Positions 11,821 to 25,400 of a stretch of 64,000 nt of DNA are shown piece by piece (the first letter of the stretch is position 1; each line of letters opens with the position of its first letter). The translations under genes were made by a program, and so were the position numbers. The DNA is taken from NCBI GenBank assembly GCA_013399895.1, contig VXBA01001489.1:124001-188000 (forward strand), given 5' to 3'. The notes under the pieces were generated by a model that did no database searches, had not been told where the DNA came from, and saw only the letters and a program-made list of their open reading frames with translations. The stretch is from Serilophus lunatus. Its lineage: Eukaryota > Chordata > Aves > Passeriformes > Eurylaimidae.

Positions 11821-13330
11821 TTTTGCTTTTTTCATACTTCCTTACAAAAAATTCACTTCCCTTGCAAAGGTCTGGAATATAAAAAGCACAATTTTACACA
11901 ATGCTTGCTGAGTAGTATAGCCCATGGGTTGTTCTGGTGTCCCACATCTGTGTTCTCATTGGCCATTTGTGTTTTGGTAGTACTTAGGAACCTTACCGGG
12001 ATTCCCTCACACTGTGCACTGTACGGACTTGAAGTGAAGGAAGTGACTTCTGTTCCTGCAAGATGACACTTCTTACCTTATTACTTATGGTCTGTCAAAC
12101 AAAGAAAAGTTCTGATGCCTCTATGGGTCTTGCACTCTGCTCAGCTTGAAAGGATCTGAAAATACTGCTTTTGAGTTGAGGTTACCAAATTATTCCAATT
12201 CTTGGCAGAAATGGGCAATGAATAGTATATATTGTTAAGAAACAATGTATAAGTTAGTTAAAATAAACAGCAGCAATACCAGTTAATGTTTGTCTTTCAT
12301 GCTTTTCTGGCCACTCAAAGGGTGTACACACAATTGATTTGGGACTATATCACAACTTTGAGCAAAAGTCCTATTGAAGGGGGGTTCACACACAATACTC
12401 AAGTGAGAGGCTTTTTGTGTGCCTGGTGGAGAGGGGCCCTATTCCCTTGGCCCCATGAGCAGTAAAATCCATCCGTTGTGCCAAGCTACAGAAATCATGG
12501 CAACAGTGTGGTGACCCCTGGTTTGGGGGCTGAGCACTCCTCTGGGAAGTCTGGGTAGTTGTGGGCTTTTTTAGTGTATGTGTAAGATGCATATGAAAAT
12601 TATGTTTTGCAACTGCAGAACAAAAGTCCTTGCAAACCTGGGAAATGCCTCCCTGCCATCTGGCTGCTCTGCTCTGGTGAACCATACTGTGAGGGACTGC
12701 ATGGCAGCCTAAACTGCAGATGTTGCTCTCTGGTGATGCTTGACAGTGCAGACATTTTGTTTTGCAAAACTACCTCCTGATAGGCACCAATATAACTCAG
12801 GGAATGTTTTTATAGAAAGATTTAGTTTTTTTCTTCCAGAAAGATATTCCGTCTAAACCAGGTCTTACCATGGAACACAGCTTTACTCTGAAAGCTCTTG
12901 CCATCAAGTAATTGGAAGAAAAATGTCATTTTGTAAAGGTCACAGTATCAGTGTCATGTTCTAATGGAGAATTCTTTGACTGTTTATTTTTCTCCAAATA
13001 TAATTTGTGCTGTAAAACCACATATGTGACAAAAGATAATATGAAAGCAGAAAAAGGTAAGAACTGGACTCCAAAGATGTTTGAAGATGATGTTTGTTTG
13101 ATGTATGATGTCTGAAGATGTTTGTTTCAAAAGGAAATGAAAGTGGTCTCTGAAAAATTAATTCTCTAAGAAGTCATGGGAAAATAATGTTCCCTAAGTT
13201 GCAATTCAGAAGTTAAGCAAAGTTTGTGGACAAATTACTGACTACATCTAATCTGGTTAGATATGCTCTTAAATACAGAGAAGGTCATGTGTTACGATTA
13301 ATCTCATGAAAGATACGAATGTCAAGAAAA
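11821..13330. other. Intergenic region between KIF21A and the GH31 gene
   Basis: About 1.5 kb with no recognised gene. A second AATAAA lies at 12262. At 13074-13125 there is a small patch of repeated GATGTTTG and TGATGT words. The rest is unassigned. Confidence 0.6.
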
Positions 13331-13429
13331 TATTTGCAATGTTTCTGATTGTGTATTGGAACAAGTGCTTGTTGTGCCCCTGCCTTGTATAAAAGGCTCC
13401 AGGCTTCCTGCAGAAGTCCTCCTTTGACC
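13331..13429 (+). promoter_or_regulatory. TATA promoter of the GH31 gene
   Basis: A perfect TATAAAAG at 13388-13395 would place the transcription start near 13416-13420. An inverted CCAAT (ATTGG) at 13355-13359 sits at about -60. TATTTGCAAT at 13331-13340 resembles FOXA and C/EBP sites, which would fit gut or liver expression; that part is inference. The leader before the ATG would be only about 10-15 nt. Confidence 0.7.
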
Positions 13430-13475
13430 ATGGCAAAGATGAGGAGCCTGTGTTTCCTGGCTGTTGTACTAGCAG
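13430..13475 (+). CDS. GH31 gene exon 1, signal peptide
   Basis: Starts at ATG in GACCATGG, a near-ideal Kozak context, and encodes MAKMRSLCFLAVVLA, a classic short signal peptide. A second in-frame ATG (13439, Met4) would also give one. Donor is GTAAAT. This start was chosen for context and the TATA box 42 bases upstream. Confidence 0.85.
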
Positions 13476-16400
13476 GTAAATATACTTCATGGTTACAAAT
13501 AGCACTTGTGTTTTGTCATAGGCTTCAAAAGCAAAGTATAAATGTGGTAACGATAAAAGAGTTATTAGAGGCGGTGATTATTTTCCATGTAAAAGGAGAG
13601 ATCAGGCATGGCACTGACTCCACCTGGAGTGACTGTGGGAGGACAATAGACCTGATTTGTTTAGACATATACCCCAGTCCTAGAGAGTATTCAGCTCTTG
13701 GGCACAGGCACATGGGAATCAATGGGATCATTCAGCTCCTGAAAGTGCTATTGTGTATTTGCTATTGTGTTTTCTGTGATTTTTACCCTAGCAGTTAATT
13801 TGGTCCAGAGACTAATACAGGGAGAATACATATTACGTTGCTAGAGGAGGGAACCTCTGCAGCAAATGCCCTTGAAATGTACAGATGAACCAAAAATGTA
13901 AAGACTAATACTATTAAATTAAAACCCATGCAATAATACTTTAATTCTTTCCTTATACTTTAATACTAGTTTGCAAAATTGAAGTCAAGGTTTTTAAAAA
14001 TCAACAAGGATAGATTTTCATGTATATCTTTCCCACTACCTTGCTTTTTAGCTTCTGTTCCCATGGAAATTATCATGGAAAAGCAGCAAGTAGCCATAGC
14101 TGTTTCTATATATTCTGCTGCTTGTTTGGATTTAATCTTCTGTATATGCTTACAGACATGGGCCATAAATACAGTAAAAATGATGCAGAGATTTTTTAGT
14201 TATTTTTAAAAGTAGGGAAGGAAAATTACATCTTCCCACTTGCTCCTATCACATTTATACAACAGTACAGGAACAAAGGATGAATGAGGTTGCAGCCTTG
14301 TTTAGGTGCTTACACCTGCAAGTGTTTCTTTTTAAAATTTACTGGAAAATGTAAGACTTGCATTAATAGGAGACAAAAAAATTCTTGACTCCTGCTGGGG
14401 CAGTATTTTTCACTTGAACTAGCTTATTCATTCACCTTATCCTTCATAAGAAATATTTTTAAATATTTTGCACTACAAATGAGTTCATAAAATCTCCCAC
14501 AAACCTATGCTATGTAAAATGATGCCACATGAATAATCTGCTGTAGTATATTCAGTCATACTCTTTGATTTCAGCAAAGAAAATGCATATTCTGCATTTG
14601 ACTCCCATTGGAAAACGCACCCCAAACTAAGATGAAATGTGATGATTTAATTTATTTTGTGCTCCAAGAAGAAATACTTAAGGGATTGTAGAAAGATGTT
14701 CATAGGGCTATTATGCTTTAGATGAAAAAGAGAATCAGAATTTAGAGCTTTCCCATGTGTCAGATCACGAGGGGTGAATACTGGACAGGGAGCAATCAGC
14801 CTGTGGAACATGACTCTCTGATGCAGAAAACAGAAGTGGAAGCCAATCCTACCTGCTTAGCAGCTGGCAAAGGTTGACAGCAAGATAATTCCTGCTAATT
14901 CCTGCCTCTAGAAGGTAATACAAACTGCTGTGGCAGTGAGTAGCAAGCTCAGCTGAGCACCCTGAGAACATCAGACTTGAGTGTCAGATCCTCCTGTATA
15001 GAGAGGAGGCTGAGAGTTTTCTCACAAGAAAAATATAGATGGCACTCAGCTCCTGCATTCCCATCCCCCAATTTGGAAATCAACTCTGGCATTGCAGCAT
15101 GATGGCATTCTACTGTTCTACTCTGTAAATTTTCCCAGTGTACATAATAATTGCTTGTGCACATCTGCTTGTAAATTTCTTTCTATGAAGAAGCTTGCAC
15201 TGCATCTGCAATCATGTTTTAGGCTTTCAAGCACACAACAGTGCACATTAAAAAATAAAGCAGAGGTATTAGTCATTTTATAAAAAAGAGCAATTATGGT
15301 TCAAGTAGGTTTAATCTTCGAACATCACTGTAATGACTAAAGTAACATAAATTAGCTTCAAAATAAGTATGCTGCCTGAGGTATGCCTGCTGTCTCTCAG
15401 AATATTTGCTAGCAGTAGTTTGTCAGCGTGGCAGAGAGCTGGTCTTTCCATCCCCCTGCTCTTGGGAGGCTCACAGCATGCAGGGGAACCACAGGGCTTG
15501 ACCTGCAGCTGTAAAAAAAAGGAAATACTTAGCAGGATGATTCTGCAAGTGACTAATATGTGCCTTTTCTTTTACTGCTGGCATCTTCCCTTTACTCATA
15601 CCCATATATGTATTAACACAAACTACTAACACTGCATATATAAGTAGTCAACCAATATAGAAGAGAAACCCTATATGAACATATATATATATAATCAGAA
15701 CTTTTCTATTTGTATCATACAAGTGCATGCTGATACCACATTTTTGTATCTCTATAGATAGAGAACCTCTGTCTATAACACAGTAAATATTACATTTTAA
15801 TATTGATAGCAGTCCTTATGGAAGCACTCCACCTATTCAGCCAGCCTGCAGTGTTGCTTTCAAGCCTCACCAGCAGCTTCATTATCTTATTTAACTTTCC
15901 ATGAGTATTTCAAGCAAGTTGTGTAGCTGAGCACAAGCAGCTCTGAGCACTAAATAATACAGACCCACTACCTCAGCTTATGAAAGAAAATGGTTGTTGC
16001 TCTTGCTTGGTCATGAGCAGGCTGCTCTGCTTTCATCTTAGGCAAACAGACCATGGGTGTTAGCCCTAAAATGGGGGAAAAGCACATTAAAAAAAAATAG
16101 AAATAAAGATGTTTCTGTTGTTGTGGGATGGTTTTTTTACGTGGTTCTCTGCTGCTCTGACTGCTTTTTCCTGACATGTCCAGCCCTAGGTGGGTGCCTT
16201 GGCTCCAGCGAGGCTGAGCAGTGCCCTGGGGCCGTTGCAGTGCAGAAGCGCATCGACTGCCACCCCCAGCCGGGCGCTTCCCAGGAGGTCTGCGAGGCGC
16301 GGGGCTGCACCTGGTGCGCCACCGATGTGGCCAATGCTCCCTGGTGCTTCTTCCCTGAGGACAGTCCCTATGGCTACTCTAGGGCTGGGAACGTTGAGAA

Positions 16401-19400
16401 GACAGATAAAGGCTGGAGGTAAGTGTGTGGGCTGGCACTGCCCCACAGCCACCGTTGCTGCCCTGAGGGCTCTCGCTGAAGACTTTCCCGAAACTGCTCC
16501 AATACTCACCTTGTGACAAGGAAGGTAATGGACGTGTTTCCCTGTGCATATGCTAGGGGCTCTGTACTCTCATCACACCGCTGGTGAGGAAGGCAGGAGC
16601 ACAAGGGTATCCCTGGGAGCTGTGTCAGGAGATTGTGAGGTCTCCTTACTTTGATGGCACCTTATTTTGTAAGCATTAAGGAGAGCCTAGGCTGACCTCT
16701 TGACAAGTCAATGAATTAAATAGCTGACACCGAGTAGCGGAGTTGTTCCCCTGGCCTGCCCCAGGATGGTCTCAGCCAGTGATTGATGTGTTTCCACTGC
16801 AGGATCACACTGAACAAGCGCCAGTCCTTGTCCCTCTTCGGAAATGACATTTCCCCAATTGTCCTGGAAGTGGAGTTCCAAACAAGGGACAGACTCCGTT
16901 TCAGGGTGAGAATCTGAGGGGTTGGAATCATTTCACCAAAGCAATGCATGCTAAGTAGGGAGCTAACCTGCCCCCTCCTCACCTTGCTTTAGCTCTACGA
17001 CCCCAACAAACAGCGGTTTGAAGTCCCACTGAAGATCGATGGCCCCGGCGTTACCGCCGAAGAAGCCAACTATGAGGTGGCGTTCTCGGATGACTCCACG
17101 CACTTCACCATCAAGAGGAAAAGCACCGGCACCGTGCTGTGAGTACTGGATGTGACTCATACTGCTTTTTGTAGAAATCAAGTGTGCCGGGGTGAGCACT
17201 GTTTCTTCACACCCTATTGCTTGAATTTAGGTGACAAGGGGTCAAAAGCCAACGGGATGTAATATAAATGCAGATTTATGCATTGCCCCTGAAGGGCATT
17301 CATTATTAATAGGAGTACGTGCCTGTATAACAGACAATTATCTACATACATGTATAAAAGGTTATTCAGGAAGTCAAATGACTTTTGAGAGTAAAATTTC
17401 ATGGCTTGGGATGCAGGTAGGCTCAACTCATCAAAGCACTGAGTTAAGATTTCTGAAATTTGAGGTGTCAAGAATTGAGCACCAAATCTCCTGACACTCT
17501 CTAATCAGCAGGTCTAGCCTTTAACTTCACTGAATACTTTACTTCAGTAAATAGCATCGGTGGGTCTAGTTTGTAACAGTTGTATTTTCAAGCTGGCATT
17601 GGAATTTTAACTTCAGCAAAAGCTCCTCTCACAAACGTCAGCAGGTGTCATAATATCCCCTTCCCTTGGCTTCCACCAACATATCTCTAGAGCATAATGC
17701 TACTTAGGAAAAGAGTGCCAATCAAGGTGCACTCCTGGCTGCTGCTTTCAGGAATGGTACAGTGAACAATGTAAGGATGGCTTAAAATGAGTGATGCAAA
17801 TAAGACAATACAGCCTCTAGAATGTTCTGTAAATGGAACCACTATGCTGGGTTTTCCATGAGCTGACCATCCTTTTAAGTTACACCATTTAAGTCTTACA
17901 ACATTTCTTTATATATGTCACAGTCGATTCTGTAGTCTTCTTTTTTGCATGCTCAACGTATGTATTATACGTTACTCTGATAATGAAAATAATTTAAATT
18001 CTCATCAGGCTTAACAGTTCTGTGTAAACAGTGGGCTTATGTTAAAGGCCCAGTTTTCTTCTCTTTGTAATAAAAGGCTTCTCTAAAGGCTTAATAATTG
18101 GGATGCTGATGTAAGAGATGAATGCGTAATGAGACAAGGTGAGCGGCCTCATTCTCATTCAGGCCTCATCATCTTAACCCAGACCCCAAGAGTTTAGCCT
18201 CAGTTAGTTCAGGTCATCCTCAAACTTGAGACATCCCAGCTAAGGGAAGGGGCCTGCCACGGAGCAGGGGAGCACAAGTCAGTCTCCACTCCGCAGCTTT
18301 CCAGGAGGGTGCATTCACTAGCCTGCCACGGGCCCAGGGAAGCCTCTTCCATATCCCTGCCAATGGGGCACCCCTTGTCCCCCAAAGCCAGTGCCCAGCA
18401 GTGGCACAGGTGTGGGGGGCAGCAGCACTGTGCTGCAAAGCCTAGGGAGTCAATGGGCAGCCTTGGTTAGGAGCATCTGTACAGCAGTTGGCAGCAATGC
18501 TCTGCTCTCAGGCATTCTCATGGGAAACCATATGCTACCTCCAGGAAGGCAAAGGAGTGCTCCTGAAACTCAGATGATCTCCAAAAGAGGAAATTGCAGG
18601 TGAATATGATGTACAGTTAATGGACTTTATCCTGCAGACAGTGGCAGGGCTGCTACTAGAAGATGCTCTTCAGCAGAGACACAGGATTTTGTATAGAGAA
18701 AGGGAAATTACATGTTCCTGGGAATTTCTGTTTCATGTGAAATGGCATAGCCAGTACCACAGACTGAAGGATTCTGTCAGGGAACCATTCCTCTCATCAC
18801 TGAATCGTATTTAGAGTTATATCCCCCGTCTGGAGAGCAAGAATACTCCTCCTTCATTTGCTTGCATGTCCATCCTGTCAGGGTAAGGGAATGCAAATCC
18901 TCAGGGATGACTCCACAGTCTGTCTTAGAGGGATTTGCAACCTCCTTAGTCACCAGAAGAGCTGTGCAGATGGAAACCTTTCAGAACAGGAAAGCAGGTT
19001 ATATATGCTGACCTAAAAGCCATGGCTGGCTGCATTTGCTTCACTGCAGAGGATGAACCCTCAGCAAGCAGTGTTATAGGAGCATCCCCATTAGTGGCTG
19101 CACTTGACTGGCTGGGTCCAGGGGAACACCGGTGGCATCTGGCATGTTAAGTAGATTTTCATGTTAGTTCCACCTGCCCAAAGGCAGGTTAATATGCTAA
19201 ACCCCAAATCTTTTCCTTTGAGCCCCTTCCAAAGGTGGGGGCTGCTGCTCCAGGGTATCCAGTATGTCCAGGGCAGGCACCAAGCTGCACAGCTGGTGGC
19301 CTCTCTGGCTGCACCGGGCTAAGGCAGGCTGTGAGGGCAAGTGGCCCTCAGAAACAGGCAAGGTCCTGACACCTGGAGGGACTTCAGCCTCCTATTTTAA

Positions 19401-22400
19401 GATGTGAATGGCCAAGGCCTTGCTGTCTCAATGAACAGCTGAATCAATCATATGCACATAAATACTGCTTAGAACAATTGATGTGAGCGAGTGAAGCCTC
19501 TTCCAACAGCTGCTGCAGTTGCCCTCTTCAGGTGTGGGTGGATAATAACTTGTGTCTGCACCAAACCGGGGAGGGATGCTCTGCTGGACCTTTTTAACAT
19601 TTCTGAAGATCACTTTCCCATGGTAAAACAATTCCAGATCCTCAGATGTCTGTTTTACCTAATGTTCCTTGTCCCTTGCTAGCAGCTTCATGCTCCTGGA
19701 TGACCAACCCCCCAAAAAAGCCTAAATTCCCTCATGATCCCCAGTGTGTTCTGGCACAGCTGACAGACCACCTGGGGAAGGAGTAGCCTGTACCAAGCAG
19801 AGGCACGATATGGGTTTGGACTTTTTTTTCCAAAGTCCATGTCTGTGTTTCACTGCCCTCCTTTCTGTGGTGCAGTCTGTCCTGCCATCCGTGTCTTTGT
19901 GCCATAGGCTTTGAAGCAGTGGGGTGGCTGATGGCAGTCTCCTGTCTGTCAGCTGGATAGAAAACCCTGTCTCTGCTCTGCCACTCTTGCATGCAAAGCT
20001 TCCTTCTCATGAAGAATGATTTAATTCCACGTGGGAAATGCTTCAGGGAAGAGACAGAGAAGGCATTCTGGTATTCCTGAATGTGCTTTGTGGATCTTTC
20101 TCACACCTGCTGCATGGAAGGAGACTTTGCTGTAGCTGAGCTACCCAAGGAGGGCAGGACACACTCAGGGCTCCATGTAATCACAATAACAGGGGAGAGG
20201 AATAAATTATGTGAGGGGAGAGAGATTAACAGCTGATTGCAAACCTCATGCAGAGCCAGGAGCAAGAATAAAAAGCCAAGTCCTATTATATTTTCAGCTC
20301 ACTCCAAGATAATCAGGTGACAGCCACTGCTTCCACCTGCATGGTGTAAAAATTAGACAGGGTCAGGTAGGGAGATGCTGGAGGCTTCCAGGATCAGGAT
20401 CTCTTGGGCTGCCTCCCTTTGCCCTTCCACTAATGCCTTTTGGCTTATTCCCGCTTATTGTTTCCTTCTCCCCCACTTCTGTCCTATGTCCCCTCCCATC
20501 CTGCTTGCTCCTGCTCCTCTTACCCTCTCCAATGCTTCTACTGTTTCACTGGTAGCCAGGCAACATACTTTTCTATGTCAGTAGCTCTCCAAAGCCATAG
20601 GAGTGAAGAGGTGCTGTGTCCAGGCATTCACTGGTGAGGTGCCAAAGGGGTCAGATGAGACCCAGGGGCAGGCAGAGCTCCCACTCCCATCCAGTGTCAG
20701 CTGTTTTCTGTTGTTCTGGGGAAAACCAGAAACCTGCACCTGATGTAAGGCTGCAAATCACAGATATGTACCATGAGGGACAGGACCTGGGGCCTGGGTC
20801 TCCTGTCCCAGAGGTGAAGCTCCCAAACTAACATTTTTGTGGGACAGCCGAGTCTGCAGGGATCCTCTCCCCACTCTCATCATGCTTGACAAATAAGTGT
20901 TCAGGCAAATTGGTATGAGCAGTGGCAAAACACTTTGTCAGGAGATTTGCTTTAGCTTAGTAAACCCTTGCTCACAATATTCTAGTTGTCTTGCAGCTCT
21001 AATGGAAAACTCTCATATCGTCAGCCATATTTATTGTTTACAACAGTAGAGACAGGAGAGAATATATTGTGTTGTAATAAGGCAGGTGAGGGAACTAAAT
21101 AGCCTCTATGTTGTTTCATGGCACATGCACTCAAGTTAAGTGCTATTCTCCTTCCTGCTCCTGCTACACTAACAACAGCAACCACTGGAGGAGGTAGTAT
21201 CAAGAGTGAGCATGAAGGCTTCAAGAAACCATATATTTCATAAAGAAGAGAGACTAAAAGGCTGTGAACTGTTTGCTCCAAGGCAATGATAAATAGCAAA
21301 GACATACTCATTTTGCAGTGTGTGACTACTCCGTGGGACTCATTGTCCCAGGGCAGCACGGACATGAGAGGTTTAGCAGGATACGCATTCACGCATAATA
21401 AAAAAGTCATCTGTAGGAAAAAAACCCAGCCCAAACTATTTTTGTCTCCATGTTTTCCAGAATCAGTTAATTCTATGAAAACAGACAAAAACTTCCTCCC
21501 TAAGCAGATTATTGCAAGACTGCCTCTAAGTGACATCTTATGCTTTCCTTTGTGATATCAGGCCTGGGCCATTGCTGGCGACAGGCTGCAGAGGGATGGA
21601 CTACTGATTTGATTCTCCACTTTAATATCCTGACTGTTCTTTCATGATGTCATACAAGTAATGGAAGGCAGAACATTTTTTTCCAAGCCAGATATGGGCT
21701 ACTTCCTCTCTATTAAGAGTTTGGAATACCCTGTTTGCTATCACTTGGGAATATAAGGCACAAATAACCAAAATCTAATCAAGATTTTCCCTAATTTCCA
21801 AGAAGGCTGCTGCAGAGTTCAGCCGCCTTTTTTATCGATTGTGGTAGTAACCACAGACACCACTTAGCATGAAGACATTTTTACATAGGCAAGGCTATTA
21901 GAATGATTTATAATGCTATTGTCTTAAATTGCAGTTTTGCTGAAAGGAACAGGAGCAAATTGTATGCATTATGGGTAGCTTGGGTTTGTTCCTAGTTTGT
22001 AAGAGGCATTGTTTTAGTCATCTAATCATTAAGATTTATGTTACATAGGCAAGAAATGTTGTAGGTATATCACTTATCCAAGTATTTTTTAGAACAAAAA
22101 TAAAGCCTTATATATCCAGCCACTTACAGGACATGTCCTGATGCAATGATGAATACAGTAGGGGTAGAGCAGAACTGTGTCAATAGCTGTAAATATACCC
22201 CACAGTTCTTTTTTTTTTTTTAAAATGTCATGTTTGGGGAAAACTTGTTGGTTACTTGTGCCAACTTTCTCCACCTATTTGATAAATCACCTTCAAAGTA
22301 AGATAAGCATATAAAAATTCATTCCTAGTGTGCCTTCTGCAGTCCAGTGGTGTCCCAAAATTTACAGCTAATAAGGATTACAGCTGTTGTGAAACTATGT

Positions 22401-25400
22401 GTTATGGTTTAACCCCAACTAAACACCACACAGCTGCTTGCTCACTTCCACGCCCCAAAAATGGAGAAAATTGGAAAGATAAAAGAAAACTCATGGGTTG
22501 AGATAAAAACAGTTTAATAATGTGAAGAAAGTATAATAATAATAATAATGGTGGTGGTGACAATATAATTAAAAAGAATATAACAGAGAGAAATGTAAAA
22601 CCCAAGAAAGAAAACTGATGCAAATGAAAACGATTGCTCACCATCAGCTAACTGATGCCTTATCAATCCCCTAGCCATGGTGTGCCAGCCAACCTTCCTG
22701 CTAGTTTTATTGCTCAGCATGAAGCCATATGGTGTGGAATATCCCTTGGGTCACTGGAGTTCAGCTGTCCCAGCTGTGTCCTTTTCCAGCTGCTTGCACA
22801 CCTCCAGCCTACTCACTGACAGGGCAGTGTGAGGGACAGCAAAGGCCTTGACTCAGTTAAGCATTGGTCAGCAATAACTAAAACATCCCTGAATTATCAA
22901 CAGCTTCCAGCATAAATCCAAAACACAGCTACTGTGAAGAAAAATAACTCCAGCCAAAACCAGAATTCAGTGGAAATGATTTTTAGCAATCTCAGATCAA
23001 TGGAAAACCATGGAGACCTGTGCTCTTAAGATGGTGCTCCTCAGCATCTCAAGTGGATTGGGTCAAGGGCCAAGTATATTTGATGTTCTTATGAAAATAG
23101 GGTCTATACTCCTCACTCCCTAAGGTGCTTTAGTGCTTTATAGGAAGTCTGTGCACACTGTGATAGCCCAGGCCCTGTGGAAAGGTATGCCCAAGCTTTG
23201 CCAGCAGGCTTAGACCCCTTTTCTGATAGCCATGAGAAGTTACATCTGAGTTTACACACAGTTCATATGTACAGTGGTCTGCAGGCCAAAAATAACAGAT
23301 GTTAGAGAGGACATTTTCTCCAAGCAACTGAGTGGGCCAGCTGTTTACAGCTTAAAGCAATGAGCTCAGTTCTCCAGGATTCATTGCAACAGGAACAAAA
23401 AAAAAAGAAACAAGTTAAAATTATTTTTGAGTGTCCAGATAATGCATGATGCATGCCCTAATAAAGTGTCATATATATGTCCCAAGCCCTAATTACATAT
23501 CATATATGTGTCCTTCCTAATTCTGGAGGTTTTGTGAAACTCTCTTTAGAAGTACCGCCACGTGCTTGGTCATGGCAGGTGAGTCAGTGCTTTCAGCCAT
23601 TGTAAACACTGCCATTATTGGTTTCCAATAAACCTCAGCAGAGAGAAGTTGTTCAACCAGGTAAATCATTGTGTCCAGTTTGGATTACATGGGACCGAGG
23701 ATTGGACTCCCGAAAAACATTTTGCACTGCCTTTTAGTCATTCCCCTCAAGTATTGTGACAATATTAGTCATAAACTACACCTTCAACATGAACATGATG
23801 TTTTATCCATCTGCCTACACACCTTCCTTTAATACTACTTCCTTGGTCCGCTGCTGTAATGTTTCATCCTGCTGGCCAGTGAGTTGACTGCTGGGTGTGA
23901 ACTAGTTCCCTCGCTGGCCAAAAATGCTAATTTTTACACAGACATTTTTAACATGAATCATTCTTTTCTTGCTGTTAATAGAGAGGTTTACTCTTGAGCG
24001 TAGTGCACAGTGTTTGGAAGAACACATTAGTTTTTTATCAGTCAGACTAAATGGACAGGCAGCAGCTGACTGTTCACAGGCAACAGAACAGGCAGACATG
24101 TGGGGAGGCCAGTTTGTATTTCCACAGGCAGGAGTATTCACATCTCACTTAACTAACAGGTTGAGACTTTCCACAGTGAACACGCTTGCATCTATTACAT
24201 CCTGTGCAAAGAGAAGCATTCTTGTCCTTACAGTCTTTGTCATGTCTAACTGCTGGTAGGGGTTGAATTTTTGACAGTGAACAACTGTTCAGCTGTATTT
24301 TTAGATTTTTTAGATTCCTTCTGTTGTTTATCAGAGCACTGTTATGGTTCGTAGGACTCTTGGAGGAGAACCACATAAATTCCTGCACATGTGATGTCAT
24401 TTTATGCTCTTTCCTATTTTGTTCCTTCTATCTGCTTTAAACCAGCAGGAGGGGAGGTGAGAGAAATAGAATATTTTCTTTTGTTGTATCCAAATGTTTA
24501 AGGAATGTTTAAATAATGAAAGACATCATTTTTTCATTTAAATTATTGCTCTTTGCCAAGCAAGCTCATTACCAGCAAACAGACAGAATAAAACAACAGC
24601 CTACCAGAGTGCAGTGCAGAGGACTCTGGAAGGTGCTTGAGAGTGGAGGCAGAGAGAGGTGCCAGAGGAAAACCTGTCCGTGCTGTCCTCCAAATGGAGA
24701 TGACATAATGATGCCTGGGAAAAAAGAGAGAGTCATTACCAGCCTTTTAATGTCATGGTTAATGCTATATTTAGTGCATAGCCGTCTTGGCATGTGAAGG
24801 CATGAGGAAAGACGAGGTGGATGGGGAACAGTGGCTGGTGACACAGCACGGGGAGCTGCACTGGTGGGGGTGGCAGCCCCTGGGGAGCTGAGCAATGGAG
24901 GGATGCAGACTAGGGCACTGTTTTGGCAATGTTATGCAGAAGTTGAGTGCGTCACATCTGCCTGAAGGAATGCATGAGTCATAAAACAGTGTCTCCATGA
25001 CATGTAAAGGTATGGTGGGGCAGAGGGCTTGTTCCTAGGATTGTGGTTTGCACCACCCCAGTGATGCTTCTGGCCAGGGAGGGCACCTGATGAGCTGAAG
25101 GAATACTTTAGTGCTATGGTAACACTAATTGTTCTCATGATGGGAATTCTCAGTGCTGTAACGTGGATACTACAAATATATAAAGACTTACCTCCTCTGA
25201 ACAGACATCATGGAGAGGGATCAATGAGTTAGGACAGATATTTAAGCTCTTTCCAAATAATTTCCCCTCTGGCACCCTTTACTTTTTGCATAACCCTGTG
25301 ATCTGCTCAGAGCAGTGACCATTCCTGCCTTGGCACAGAGTAAAGCTGTGTGACAGCTCTCCTTTGGACAGGAATACAGCTCTAGAGCCCACCCCTCTTC

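Noticed and set aside
12386..12685. 99-codon minus-strand frame in the intergenic region
   Set aside because: No recognisable domain, no splice partner and no promoter. Likely chance.
13349..13798. 149-codon plus-strand frame across the GH31 promoter and exon 1
   Set aside because: It starts upstream of the TATA box and reads through the GTAAAT donor. The signal-peptide frame is the same only as far as the donor, and the rest is intron.
16186..16516. Overlapping 107- and 108-codon frames on both strands over exon 2
   Set aside because: They are by-products of the GC-rich trefoil exon, which lacks stop codons in other frames. The trefoil frame alone gives a known domain and correct splicing.
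21021..21536. 171-codon open frame on the minus strand, the longest uninterrupted frame in the window
   Set aside because: It lies inside intron 4, shows no family motif and has a low-complexity hydrophobic composition. I take it as chance.
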